NCBI GenBank assembly: GCA_963666575.2 | Contig: CAXXYG010000025.1 | Coordinates: 248,001-312,000 of the forward strand | Source of the DNA: JABMQB01 sp963666575 | GTDB taxonomy: Bacteria; Bacteroidota; Bacteroidia; Bacteroidales; Prolixibacteraceae | Direction of reading: 5' to 3' | Length of the DNA stretch: 64,000 nucleotides | Shown: one piece after another, positions 53,701-61,837 of the stretch | How positions within the stretch are numbered: the stretch's first letter is position 1 | Layout of the letters: every line of letters begins with the position of its first letter | Position numbers and translations under genes: made by a program | The notes under the pieces: generated by a model | Told to the model about the DNA's origin: nothing | Seen by the model: only the letters and a program-made list of their open reading frames with translations | Databases searched by the model: none

Positions 53701-53850
53701 GTCGATATCCTTTTTCACTTCCGCTATTGGTATTATTTTTTGATAGGGATATAAAAGTCCAGCTGATGTTTGACCATTCAATTCTAGTAAACTAATCCCA
53801 AAAAATAAAGTTATGTATAACAACCTTCTAATCACACCTTCATTTAACAT
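50761..53850 (-). CDS. Hybrid sensor histidine kinase with tandem OB-like and PAS domains
   Basis: A membrane kinase of about 1029 residues from the ATG at 53850, chosen because the next 20 residues form a signal-like helix (an ATG at 53934 would add 28 hydrophobic residues). Periplasmic region: two OB-fold-like domains, one with GDTVIVAGRVSVSSGVLF and ALQDQSAGIVVYNRD, the second with FEGKLVTLRGRILNKG and LSDGSDKTIMLF. A transmembrane helix (ILIIGGIIIITLGILVF) precedes three PAS domains, a HisKA domain (LNNISHEIRTPLNG), an ATPase domain (DTGIGLSKHQ, EGIGLGLSIAK) and a C-terminal receiver (VLMDLKMPVMDG). Phosphorelay output is unknown. It converges with hypB but has no evident link to hydrogenase. 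Confidence 0.9.
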   Translation of the reverse strand: MLNEGVIRRLLYITLFFGISLLELNGQTSAGLLYPYQKIIPIAEVKKDIDSNFIPDRLGDTVIVAGRVSVSSGVLFPDRLQVALQDQSAGIVVYNRDYSGPVITLGDSISVKGIVSQYQGLTQLINLKLTLVDSIKSRSPKPVLFQNQNFEEFEGKLVTLRGRILNKGINSGGSYSTVLLSDGSDKTIMLFISNYHKYPNLIEKINIGESVKIIGILSQHDLSGNNNGFYQILLRSPNDLKIVEYNARYYILIIGGIIIITLGILVFNFLLQKKVRQRTKKLVESEQRFADLAESTSSAILIHHQGKIVYANQAVEKIAGHPREEFLQKSISEFIQIDEKQLRWTSIKGKVFREEAKFKVTNGKAYWLDYTVAPIFWDNSKAVIITAVDVTARKHAEEEANRSEKRFESIANSAPVGIFRTLPDGHTTYVNSKWAELSGLKANDAMGTGWLKAIHPDDQTQILGSWQKDISDQKISIAEYRFLHADGKEVYVVGYASPEYDEDKNIIGYIGSITDITELKKAGKELRISEEKFRSIFENHTAIKLLIDPETGAIIDSNQAAANYYGWTRDELKNMSIYQINQLHENSVFSEMGNTVTEKQNCFEFKHCRADGSVREVEVFSSIVKIEGKDFLHSIVQDITEKKKLFDELLVAKNKAEESDRLKSAFLNNISHEIRTPLNGIVGFTEILKMPNLETNEKEEYFSIIEKSGRRMLNTITDIIEISKIEAGQIGLEIEKTNLNTIICELYSIYQPETMEKGLDFSYCIGLSDEEAEIFTDTNKITQVYKYMIENAIKFTNSGAISFGYHVNGQKLELFVEDTGIGLSKHQKELVFSHFIQGSSSYAREYEGIGLGLSIAKAYTDMLDSKIIIESEEGKGARFYFEIPFNNKQEEESIKPTEIISGIEVQKNILLVEDDLVNLTFLKILFRESKMNIFTASNGQEAVDSVKSNPEIDIVLMDLKMPVMDGFEATRLIKAFRPDLPIIAQTAFAFSDDKAKALAAGCDNYITKPIKRNMLLNMIASACTAKVVK

Positions 53851-54063
53851 AAAACCCTTGCTTGTTACATTCAAAATTTGAAGTGGTATAAAAATCAAAA
53901 ATACTCTCAATAACAGCAACCAACACATAGGCATTTCCTGTATTTTTGCAGCAAAAAACCTTATAAAGGCTTTAAAAAAAGTATTTTTGAAACTTTATTT
54001 TCAAATTAACTATGTTCAGTAAGATATTTAAAATACAAATAAACAGGCAATAATATTATCGTT

Positions 54064-54717
54064 TCATCCAATTGCCCTTATATTTTTATTTTCATAAATA
54101 GTCCTATTCCCTCCAAACAAACCAGTTATAAAAATAGCTTTGGCAAGGTCCTGGGAAGTAATTACACCTCGTGGATACAAAACCTCCATAACCGGATATA
54201 AAACACGCATTATTCGATAAGTCATATTTGGCTCTTTGCGTCGAACCGAAGGGTATATATAAGCTGGCCTGAAAATATAAGTTTGCCCAAATTGTTGGGC
54301 GATAAGGTAATTTTCGGCAATGCCTTTGTCTTGGGCAAACATCATTCTACTTTTTTCTTTTGAATCGGCTCCTGCCCCACTTAAAAAACAAAATGTAGCA
54401 TTTGGGCTAAACTCCTTTAATTTTCCAGCAAAGGCTTTGGTATAATCAACCGTAATTTCCCTGAACTTTTCACGCGAAACGGCACCTGTATAAACTCCAA
54501 GGCAGAAATAAGCAATATCCTGATTTTTAAAATGTTTTTTAACAGAAGAAAAATCAGTAAAATCAGAATGCAGGACTTCTGTAATCTTTTTATCGTCAAT
54601 TCCGGTTGATTGCCTGACAACAACTGTAATTTTTTCTATTTCAGGACTATAAAGGCATTCTTGCAAAACCAAATTGCCAACCATACCCGTTGCTCCCGTT
54701 ATTATTACATTCTTCAC
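54064..54717 (-). CDS. Atypical short-chain dehydrogenase (NAD(P)-binding, HTATIP2-like)
   Basis: A 217-residue NAD(P)-binding protein. The Rossmann motif VIITGATGMVGNLVLQE (4-20) is intact. FCLSGAGADSKEKSRMMFAQDKG provides a Ser and a Lys in atypical positions, with no YxxxK catalytic pair in the canonical spacing, as in the NmrA/HTATIP2-like group. Members are reductases or redox sensors; a substrate cannot be named. It follows the pentapeptide-repeat gene by 38 bp in the same direction and may be the last gene of that operon. Confidence 0.8.
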   Translation of the reverse strand: MKNVIITGATGMVGNLVLQECLYSPEIEKITVVVRQSTGIDDKKITEVLHSDFTDFSSVKKHFKNQDIAYFCLGVYTGAVSREKFREITVDYTKAFAGKLKEFSPNATFCFLSGAGADSKEKSRMMFAQDKGIAENYLIAQQFGQTYIFRPAYIYPSVRRKEPNMTYRIMRVLYPVMEVLYPRGVITSQDLAKAIFITGLFGGNRTIYENKNIRAIG

Positions 54718-54755
54718 CAGCTATTATTTGTATTTAAAAATACATTTTTATATTC

Positions 54756-55328
54756 CTATTCTATAATAATATTGTATTTATCCAATAATCCAATCACTCC
54801 TTCTTTCGAAAACCGGGCTTTTTTTATTCCATTATTATCGGGGTCAATTGAATAATTAAAAGAAGTCCGGAAATCGGCTTTTTCTAAAAGTGATTTTTCA
54901 AATACAGCACCATTTAAATCACAATTATCAAACAATGAGCCCCACAGGTCGGTTTCAGTAAAATCAACTTCCTGAAGGCTACAATTTATAAATTTCATTT
55001 TTTTTAACCTACGCTGGTAAAAAGAAGATAAATTTAAAATACAATCGCTGAAATAAACAGCAAATAAAAATTCGTTGCAATTTTCAAAATGTAATCCTAA
55101 TAATTTACACCCCTGAAAATGCACTTCCTGAAAAGCTGTCCCATCAATTTTTGCTGAGCTCAAATCACAATTAATAAATTCACAATCCGAAAAATTTAAC
55201 CCTGATAAATCAGTACTATATAAAATACAATCGGTGAATTTACAGTTGTCATAATCGCCATTTGGTAATTTTTCTGTGGTAAAATTAATTCCGTTAAATG
55301 TTTTATCTTCAATATAATTCGTACTCAT
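54756..55328 (-). CDS. Pentapeptide-repeat protein (Qnr/McbG-like)
   Basis: A 190-residue right-handed quadrilateral beta-helix. Pentapeptides of the A(D/N)LXX type run through most of the chain: for example CKFTDCILYSTDLSGLNFSD, CEFINCDLSSAKIDG, CDLNGAVFEKSLLEKADF. A disruption near residues 100-115 may form the small loop seen in Qnr proteins. Such proteins mimic DNA and can protect gyrase, but a resistance role is not shown here. Its ATG overlaps the GNAT stop (TAATG), so it is translationally coupled to the acetyltransferase gene. Confidence 0.85.
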   Translation of the reverse strand: MSTNYIEDKTFNGINFTTEKLPNGDYDNCKFTDCILYSTDLSGLNFSDCEFINCDLSSAKIDGTAFQEVHFQGCKLLGLHFENCNEFLFAVYFSDCILNLSSFYQRRLKKMKFINCSLQEVDFTETDLWGSLFDNCDLNGAVFEKSLLEKADFRTSFNYSIDPDNNGIKKARFSKEGVIGLLDKYNIIIE

Positions 55329-55801
55329 TAATTGTTTGTTTTTGTCAAATAAACCAACTGCCCATCCGGATTATCTATACCAGTATCTTCTTCAGATTTT
55401 TGATAGCCCAGGGATTGATACAAATAAATATTCTTAATACTTTTGTTACCGGTAAATATACGGTATTGTTTTGCGTTGGGGAATTCTTTTTCGATATGAT
55501 TCATTAGTTTTTTTCCTATTCCTTTATTCTGGAATTCAGGCTCAACAATCAATCGACCAATCCTACAGATGCCTCCGGTTTGTCTTCCTTTTACTGAACC
55601 AATAATCAAATTTTTATATACGGCTTTTATAAACGTATAATTCATAAAATCATCCTGAATCGATTCAATTGTCTGTACCATAGGACCAATGACATGATTC
55701 TCATATAATTCTGCTTCAGTAATAAACGCCTTTTTTTGAAGTTTCAGAATCTGTCCTAAATCATCAAAAACGGCTTTTGAGAAACGAATATTTTTCACCA
55801 T
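55328..55801 (-). CDS. GNAT family N-acetyltransferase
   Basis: A 157-residue acetyl-CoA-dependent transferase. Typical order: N-terminal helices, strand NLIIGSVKGRQTGGICRIGRLIVEPEFQNKGIGKKLMNH (acetyl-CoA loop Q/RxxGxG/A as QNKGIGKK, about 95-102), then the C-terminal YLYQSLGYQKSEED segment. Substrate unknown. It starts inside the stop of the transglutaminase-like gene (TAATG) and ends inside the start of the pentapeptide-repeat gene, so three genes are strictly coupled. Confidence 0.88.
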   Translation of the reverse strand: MVKNIRFSKAVFDDLGQILKLQKKAFITEAELYENHVIGPMVQTIESIQDDFMNYTFIKAVYKNLIIGSVKGRQTGGICRIGRLIVEPEFQNKGIGKKLMNHIEKEFPNAKQYRIFTGNKSIKNIYLYQSLGYQKSEEDTGIDNPDGQLVYLTKTNN

Positions 55802-56709
55802 TAATTGTAGTTATACTTAATAATCATATATTCGGGCCGGGCATCTTCCACTAATTCAAAACCAAGTTTTCCGGTAAGTGTTGCCGGGTAATTTTCAAAA
55901 TAACTCACGTTTCCCAGCATTACCTCTTTGACTCCACGGTTGTGAATAACCGTATTTTCTTCGGCCGCATACACCAGGTCGAGGTACCTAATATCATTTA
56001 AATCAAAATCGGTTGTGTAATTAAAATCCAAAGGATGCCAATATCCATTATCGTCCAACATTTCAGCCCATTGGTGGTGGTAATCATAAATATTATCATC
56101 ATCGTACCCATAAACAATTCCCCAAATTGAGCGAGCCGGAATATTAACTGCCCTGCACATCGCAACAAACAAACGCGAAAAATTCATACAGGTACCATAC
56201 CCTAATTGATATGTATCGGATGCTATTTCAAGAAAAGAATCTTTGTATTCTCTAAATTCAAGATGGTTGATTACAAACTGTTGAATACTTTTGGCTTTCT
56301 CATAATTGGTCTGAATTCCGTCAATTAACTCAAGGGCTTTATCCTGCAACTGGCTGTTATCACTATCGATAAATAGCGACGGATTTATCCAATCAGGTTT
56401 GTTATTGGTTATCCCCTTGTATAAATCCAAAACACTTTGCTGGCGTTTGTAATGAATTTCAACTCCGCCAGCTGGTGGCAAATCAACTTTCGGAATTTTA
56501 AACCAAAAGCCACCACAACTATCAGAAATAATTTCGGCAATATATTCTGAATTATTAAACAGGACTGTAGCTTCACTTTCACTTAAAAATGAACGCCCGG
56601 CAGGGAACAACAAATATTCTGAGGCGGGTGTTTCCCATTCATCGTTACTACAACTAAAAAGCAAAAGAAGTACAACAAATACACCAACTGTAACTCTAAA
56701 CTTTTCCAT
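55801..56709 (-). CDS. Transglutaminase-like lipoprotein
   Basis: A 302-residue lipoprotein: VVLLLLFSCSNDE gives a lipobox Cys at about residue 20. The transglutaminase-like core shows the triad in order: Cys in YGTCMNFSRLFVAMC (about 174), His in YDYHHQWAEM (about 209) and Asp in WHPLDFNYTTDF (about 225), with NIPARSIWG between. Such envelope proteins are peptidases or transglutaminases of unknown target. It is the first gene of a coupled operon with GNAT and pentapeptide-repeat genes. Confidence 0.85.
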   Translation of the reverse strand: MEKFRVTVGVFVVLLLLFSCSNDEWETPASEYLLFPAGRSFLSESEATVLFNNSEYIAEIISDSCGGFWFKIPKVDLPPAGGVEIHYKRQQSVLDLYKGITNNKPDWINPSLFIDSDNSQLQDKALELIDGIQTNYEKAKSIQQFVINHLEFREYKDSFLEIASDTYQLGYGTCMNFSRLFVAMCRAVNIPARSIWGIVYGYDDDNIYDYHHQWAEMLDDNGYWHPLDFNYTTDFDLNDIRYLDLVYAAEENTVIHNRGVKEVMLGNVSYFENYPATLTGKLGFELVEDARPEYMIIKYNYN

Positions 56710-56797
56710 ATCAATTGTTTATTTAAATAACTGATGTACTACAAAGTTAAAAATTTTAGAGAGCATTATGCAAACAACTATTTATATACGATCATTC

Positions 56798-56929
56798 TCA
56801 AACCGCTTTTGGAAAGTGAATAAATACTTCCGTGCCTTTTCCTATTTGATTATTTATTCGTACGACTATATTTTTTGAATAAACTCCATACAATTTAGCA
56901 AACACCACCTGATACAACAAACAGAGTTT
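56798..56929 (-). pseudogene. C-terminal remnant of a histidine kinase
   Basis: An open frame without a start, ending at TGA 56798-56800. The last 20 residues read INNQIGKGTEVFIHFP then KAV, the characteristic final strands of a HATPase_c domain (G-x-GT-x-F/V-x-I-x-x-P). Upstream residues (YQVVFAKLYGVYSKNIVVR) could be the preceding helix and strand. No kinase core is upstream, since the transglutaminase gene begins 100 bp before. This is most likely debris of a deleted sensor kinase. Confidence 0.6.
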
Positions 56930-56989
56930 TCAAAACCCAAAATACCCAAACCAATTTCAAGTGCAGGTAAAAATTTTATGATTTAAAAG

Positions 56990-58090
56990 CTATTTTATAG
57001 CTTCCCTAAACAACTGTACAATACGCCCCGGCACATTTCCATAACGTGTATCCGATGAATTTGACAATAATACAATTACCAAATTATCTTTAGGGTAAAT
57101 ATTAAATGTGGTTATGCCCCCTACCGATCCACCACCATGGCCAAAACCCAAAAATTCTCCATCTTTAAACGAAAACCAACCTAATCCATATCCGGTTTTT
57201 TCGCCATTATTTAACACTTGCGAAGTTATTAATTCATGCAATGTTTTTTCCGTAAGGAATCCTGGTTTTAAGTGGGCTTCAGCAAATTTAACCAGGTCGG
57301 TTGTAGTTGAGATAAAACCACCTCCGGCCCATTTGTAACTGTTATCGACATATGGGGCATTAACAATGGTTCCTTGTTGATTCACTTCATAAAACGATGT
57401 GCGGTTAACAATAATGCTATCGTTTAAATCGGGGCAGGTGGAAGTCATTCCCAATGCCGAAAAAACCTCGCGTTCAATAAATGGAATAAATTCCTCGCCG
57501 CTGGCACCTTCAATAACCGCACTAATCAAGTTAAAACCATAACTCGAATAAGAATACTTTGTTCCGGGTTCAAATAACAAGGAATCAGCGCTAAAAATGG
57601 TAAGGCCTTCTTTAACTGAATTAAAATGTTTGCTCATCAGGAATTCTGTCCCATTATAATGCCTGATGCCCCCGATATGCCCGGCAACCTGTTTAACTGT
57701 TAAAGGAAATCTTTTTTCGGGGAAATGCGGCACATAGGCTTGAACAGGAAGGTTTACATCAATTAAGCCTTTATCCATTAACTTACCCAAAGCAGCAGCA
57801 GTTAGAGGTTTCGAAACACTGCCAATTCTGAAACGGGTTTTCCCTGCAATTACAGGGGCCTTGTGTTCCAGGTCTGCAAAACCAAATCCTTCGGACCATA
57901 TTATTTCACCACCTATAGAAATGGCAACATCGATGCCCGGAATGTGCCCGTTTCGTTGGATTGAATCAATGAGCCGGTGGCTTTCGGTTATGGCACTTTC
58001 AAATCCATTTTTTTGCTCGTTTTGCTTACCTGACTGGCAACCAATAAAAGCACTAACAACAAGTATCAGGAATAAATATCGGGTATACAT
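56990..58090 (-). CDS. Class C beta-lactamase-like serine hydrolase, lipoprotein
   Basis: A 366-residue serine hydrolase of the beta-lactamase/transpeptidase-like superfamily. The ATG at 58090 gives a lipoprotein signal (LFLILVVSAFIGC). Catalytic motifs: SxxK in RIGSVSKPLTAA, YxN-like YSSYGFNLISA, and HGG in GHGGGSVGG. Members are D,D-peptidases, esterases or unrelated hydrolases rather than antibiotic-resistance enzymes as a rule; activity cannot be predicted. It is monocistronic and upstream of an rsgA gene that has its own terminator. Confidence 0.88.
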   Translation of the reverse strand: MYTRYLFLILVVSAFIGCQSGKQNEQKNGFESAITESHRLIDSIQRNGHIPGIDVAISIGGEIIWSEGFGFADLEHKAPVIAGKTRFRIGSVSKPLTAAALGKLMDKGLIDVNLPVQAYVPHFPEKRFPLTVKQVAGHIGGIRHYNGTEFLMSKHFNSVKEGLTIFSADSLLFEPGTKYSYSSYGFNLISAVIEGASGEEFIPFIEREVFSALGMTSTCPDLNDSIIVNRTSFYEVNQQGTIVNAPYVDNSYKWAGGGFISTTTDLVKFAEAHLKPGFLTEKTLHELITSQVLNNGEKTGYGLGWFSFKDGEFLGFGHGGGSVGGITTFNIYPKDNLVIVLLSNSSDTRYGNVPGRIVQLFREAIK

Positions 58091-58194
58091 AACTTTGGAT
58101 TTAATTTTATTCAAACTTCTAAAGTAAATATAATCAGTCCTATTCACAACCTGTTTAACAATTTATTTATAGAAATTAATGGCAGAATCAGAAA

Positions 58195-58231
58195 TAAAAA
58201 AGTGGTATCTGGAATTAACCAAATACCACTT
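58195..58231 (-). terminator. Rho-independent terminator of rsgA
   Basis: AAGTGGTAT (58200-58208) and ATACCACTT (58223-58231) form a perfect 9-bp stem with a 14-nt loop. On the minus strand it follows the rsgA stop by 17 bp and is trailed by TTTTATTTC, with T residues continuous with the stem end. A convincing intrinsic terminator. Confidence 0.8.
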
Positions 58232-58247
58232 AAATGAATCACTGTTC

Positions 58248-59315
58248 TTAATACTTTTTTTTATTCCTCTCTTTTTTGAATTTTTTTATCATTTTTCCAA
58301 ATTCTTTATCTTTTTTACGGCTCTCGGCAACCGACGATTCAAAATGTGCTTTTTCTCGTCCTAATCTCAGGTAATTTTCATAGAATTTATTTTCTATTTC
58401 ACCGTTTTCCACTGCCTCGAGAACAGCACAACCAATCTCATTGATGTGTGTACAATCTTTAAATCTACATTTTTGAGAAAGGCTTAAAATCGTGTCGAAT
58501 GTGGTTTCCAAACCAGTTGTTGAATCTGCAATCCCTACTTCCCTCATGCCCGGATTGTCAATCAGAATTCCTCCATTTTTTAAGATTACTAATTCACGGT
58601 GGCTTGAAACATGCCGCCCTTTATTTGTACTTTGGCTAATTGCATTGGTTGCCATTATAATTCGGCCTGCCAGATTATTTAATAAGGTAGATTTTCCGAC
58701 CCCCGAAGAACCAAGCATACAATACGTTTTACCGTGTTCAATTATCTTTTTTATCAGGTCATAACCATGGTGGGTTTCATTACTAATTGCAAAAACCGGA
58801 ACATCTTTTATTCGTTGTTTTATACTTTCCGTTAGTGCAGAAACCTGTTGTTCATTTATTAAATCGGTTTTTGTCAATACTATTATTGGGCGAACCTTCG
58901 ATGCATAACATATGGTAAGGTACCTTTCGAGCCGATTGATATTAAAATCCCTGTCGGCCGATTGAATAATAAGTGCATAATCGATATTTGTTGCTATTAT
59001 CTGTATCTCACTTAAATGCCCAACTGCCTGCCTTTTAATAATCGAGAACCGTGGAAATATGGTTTGGATTATCGCAAAATCAGAGTCATAATTTAACAAA
59101 ACAACCCAATCGCCTACAGCCGGAAAATCTTCCCGATTTGTTGCTGTAAATCTTAAATTTCCGGTTACTTCGGCTTCAAATTCACCTTTTGTTGTTTTTA
59201 CAATGTAGCGTTCTTTGTGTTCTGCAATAACTCTTCCTATTTCAAAATCATCCAGTTGTTGTTCCCTTCTGAATTCTTCAAAACTATTTTTATATCCTAA
59301 ATCTTCTAATTTCAT
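58248..59315 (-). CDS. rsgA: Small ribosomal subunit biogenesis GTPase RsgA
   Basis: Circularly permuted GTPase of 355 residues that checks late 30S assembly. The ATG at 59315 (MKLEDLGYKNSFEEF) matches the family; an upstream frame start at 59354 adds 13 residues. Order of motifs is permuted as expected: OB fold (RYIVKTTKGEFEAEV, AVGDWVVLL), G4 (VLTKTDL), G1 (LGSSGVGKSTLLNNL), G3-like (NPGMREVGI), then the zinc-binding CRFKDCTHINEIGCAV. The C-terminus is a Lys-rich helix (KEFGKMIKKFKKERNKKK), suited to rRNA binding. Confidence 0.95.
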   Translation of the reverse strand: MKLEDLGYKNSFEEFRREQQLDDFEIGRVIAEHKERYIVKTTKGEFEAEVTGNLRFTATNREDFPAVGDWVVLLNYDSDFAIIQTIFPRFSIIKRQAVGHLSEIQIIATNIDYALIIQSADRDFNINRLERYLTICYASKVRPIIVLTKTDLINEQQVSALTESIKQRIKDVPVFAISNETHHGYDLIKKIIEHGKTYCMLGSSGVGKSTLLNNLAGRIIMATNAISQSTNKGRHVSSHRELVILKNGGILIDNPGMREVGIADSTTGLETTFDTILSLSQKCRFKDCTHINEIGCAVLEAVENGEIENKFYENYLRLGREKAHFESSVAESRKKDKEFGKMIKKFKKERNKKKY

Positions 59316-59471
59316 TTTCGTATTATTTAAGTATTGATATTTACGGCAAATCATGGATTTGACTTTTGAAATTATTTGTCTTCATAAATTTAAATAGAAC
59401 CTTTTCCAAAGTTCCAAAACTTTGGAAAAAGTTAACTATCTACTTTACAAAACTAAATTTCGACTCATAAT

Positions 59472-60092
59472 TCACGTAATTAACAGTTTAATATCAATTT
59501 TAGGTTTACCCTTTTCTTTTGTTGGAAACCTCTTTTCAAATTCGTTTAATTCATTTTCGTTTACTTCAAAAGCTGAATCTTCAAAAAATCGTCCATTCAC
59601 ATTTTCAAAATTATGACGCTGAAGTTCCAAAACCATAAATTGATCAAAGTTTTGATCCTCTTTAGTCGTAATTTTATATTCTTTGGCATTTTTAAAACCA
59701 AAACGGTGATAATAGTTGGGATTCCCAAACAAAACCATTCCTTTAAATCCTAATTTTTTTGCTTCAGATATGTGATATTTTAAAAGTTCTGTCCCTACTC
59801 CTTTGTGTTGAAAATCATGTGAGACTGCAAACGGGCCTACACATAAAACCTCATACTCTTTGTTTTTTGAATCAAGGACTTTTGCTTTTGTAGAAATAAT
59901 ATGCCCAATAATATCACCATTGCATAAAACAACAAGGTCTAATTCTCCAACATAACTTTTACTATTTCGTAACTTATGAAGTATAATATGGTCGGTACAC
60001 CCTGAATTATAAAGGTTCCAAAATGCTTCTCTGATTAAATTTTCTGTTTGATAAAATTCACTTTTACCTACTTTTCTAATATGTAAATTCAT
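59472..60092 (-). CDS. GNAT family N-acetyltransferase
   Basis: A 206-residue acetyltransferase of the YhbS-like GNAT type. The acetyl-CoA site is FAVSHDFQHKGVGTELLKYHI (about 90-110, Q-H-K-G-V-G), followed by FKGMVLFGNPNYYHRFGFKNAKEYKI typical of YhbS-type members. The substrate is unknown. It stands alone between rsgA and a gene-poor interval. Confidence 0.88.
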   Translation of the reverse strand: MNLHIRKVGKSEFYQTENLIREAFWNLYNSGCTDHIILHKLRNSKSYVGELDLVVLCNGDIIGHIISTKAKVLDSKNKEYEVLCVGPFAVSHDFQHKGVGTELLKYHISEAKKLGFKGMVLFGNPNYYHRFGFKNAKEYKITTKEDQNFDQFMVLELQRHNFENVNGRFFEDSAFEVNENELNEFEKRFPTKEKGKPKIDIKLLIT

Positions 60093-60426
60093 GTGTTAAA
60101 ATTTATAATCAATTCTTATTCGACGCAACTCGCCTATAATGATCTTTTTGTGTGTAAAATTGGTAATACAATTACAGCCCGAAAGAATATCCGGGTAAAG
60201 ATAATAGCCAATAACCTATTGACTATTTATTTAACAATGGCCGTAAATAAGAAATAAAGTGTTTTTTGCATAAATTTTAATAACACATCAAAAATAATAT
60301 TTTATAATTATATGTTGCCTTTATCACTTCTATTTTTTAAGAAATAAGTTCGTAGTAACGGTACAGACTACAAATCCCTGCTAGCAGGTGGGTGTTCTCG
60401 GTCGTTTATAGTTGTTTTCCATTCAA
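60093..60426. other. Non-coding interval with GC-richer palindrome
   Basis: No gene recognised in 334 bp. CCTGCTAGCAGG at 60377-60388 is a perfect 12-bp palindrome inside a GC-richer island (60355-60413) that stands out from the AT-rich flanks. The island resembles fragments of dispersed palindromic repeats, but no second copy is in the window. Confidence 0.4.
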
Positions 60427-61821
60427 TCATCTCTGAGTATATTTTGTTTTTGTTAAGTAGTTTTGTGCAAAATCAAGTACATAGTCTTTACTATCAACAT
60501 TTTGTGCTTTGACTGATTCTTGTGTAACCGGGACTTTTACATCGGGAATTATACCACCTATACCTCTATAATCGGCATCAACCTGGATATTTCCATTTTC
60601 GTCGAGCGAACGCCCTTCGAGAAATCCAAAAACCACATCTTCCGGCATTTTAAAGATAAAATCGGCGAAACCTGTTGCGAAAGCCCCTGCTGTACCGTAT
60701 TGGCCAACCACTTTAACATTTGGAAGGCTTTGCAGTGCCATTGGCAAACCTTCGCCAGTGCTGGCCGTTTGGTTGTCCACAAGAATTAATACTTGTTCGT
60801 TAAAATATGGTTTTCGTGGGGTGACAGTATTGGTTAAGGAACTGTTAATTTCGAACTCCCCGGTTTCTTCACTGTATTTTGATACATACTGGTAATGTTT
60901 TGGTTCATTTACAAAGTGGCCAGCCATTTTCATAGCCCATTTATCCACTCCGCCCTGATTGCCACGCACATCAATAATCAGGCTTTTTATTTTTAACCGT
61001 TTTAACAGCCACAGCTTATCCCGAAAAGTTTGCGCCAATGATAAATCGTTAAAATTTGGCATAAACCCATTAATTCGGAAATACCCAATGGAATCCTCCT
61101 CGAAAATATCAAAATCGACTGGCGACTCTACTGCCCTATCCCAAAGTGTAACCTTTGGATAGCGCCAGGCTTTTTTAAGGTCTTTAGAAGGAAAGGGTTT
61201 TAATGTAACCTGAACAGATGCACCATGTTCATTTTCGATTGTTATTATCGCGAATTCTCCCAAAGGAGCAAACATTAACAATTTGCATTGTTGTAAAAAT
61301 CGGTTTTGAGCCGTTGCATCCATTCGTTCGCCCAAAAGCAATGATGTACAACTAATGGCTTGTTTAACAGGCGTATTATTCCAGGAAGTTATTTTGTTTC
61401 CTACTTTTACATGTTTCGATAAGCCGTTTGCACCTTTTCGGATTTGGGAAATTACTACATCGCCGTTATCAAAAGCTTCTATTTCAAATCCGTAATGGCC
61501 CGCTAACTCTTTTGTGAAGGCATCAAATTCTTTCTTTTTGGCAAAAACATGATTGTCGTTTAAAGCAAAGGCATATTTTTTTATTGCCAAAAAATAAGCC
61601 GTATCATTTTTTGTTTGTTCGGCTTTTTGAATTGCCTCCGAAGTAATGTGATACAAAGAATCGAGATTAATTCTTTTATGTTCGGTAAAAGGATAGTTGT
61701 ATTTTACTTTTGAGTGGACTATATCAAAAGCCCCACTCCACGATTTATCTTTTAAATTTTCGATGGCAAATGCTCTGGTGCTTATTAGTGTAATCAAAAG
61801 CACTATTTTATAAAGTTTCAT
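60427..61821 (-). CDS. S41 family peptidase, exported
   Basis: A 464-residue periplasmic C-terminal processing-type peptidase. Signal peptide 1-19 (ending AFA). A PDZ-like segment lies around 125-185 (NGLSKHVKVGNKITSWNNTPV), then the catalytic core with SLIIDVRGNQGGVDKWAMKMA, and the nucleophile Ser in LVDNQTASTGEGLPMALQ (about 365). The usual catalytic Lys four residues past a KxxG pattern is not clear, so activity may follow the tricorn-like variant. It is followed by the ATC-hydrolase gene upstream at 17 bp and likely shares a transcript with it. Confidence 0.85.
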   Translation of the reverse strand: MKLYKIVLLITLISTRAFAIENLKDKSWSGAFDIVHSKVKYNYPFTEHKRINLDSLYHITSEAIQKAEQTKNDTAYFLAIKKYAFALNDNHVFAKKKEFDAFTKELAGHYGFEIEAFDNGDVVISQIRKGANGLSKHVKVGNKITSWNNTPVKQAISCTSLLLGERMDATAQNRFLQQCKLLMFAPLGEFAIITIENEHGASVQVTLKPFPSKDLKKAWRYPKVTLWDRAVESPVDFDIFEEDSIGYFRINGFMPNFNDLSLAQTFRDKLWLLKRLKIKSLIIDVRGNQGGVDKWAMKMAGHFVNEPKHYQYVSKYSEETGEFEINSSLTNTVTPRKPYFNEQVLILVDNQTASTGEGLPMALQSLPNVKVVGQYGTAGAFATGFADFIFKMPEDVVFGFLEGRSLDENGNIQVDADYRGIGGIIPDVKVPVTQESVKAQNVDSKDYVLDFAQNYLTKTKYTQR

Positions 61822-61837
61822 GACTGTAATTTTAAGG

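Noticed and set aside
56990..58090. Antibiotic-resistance beta-lactamase
   Set aside because: The motifs fit the broad serine-hydrolase superfamily. No lactamase-specific features or resistance neighbours are seen.
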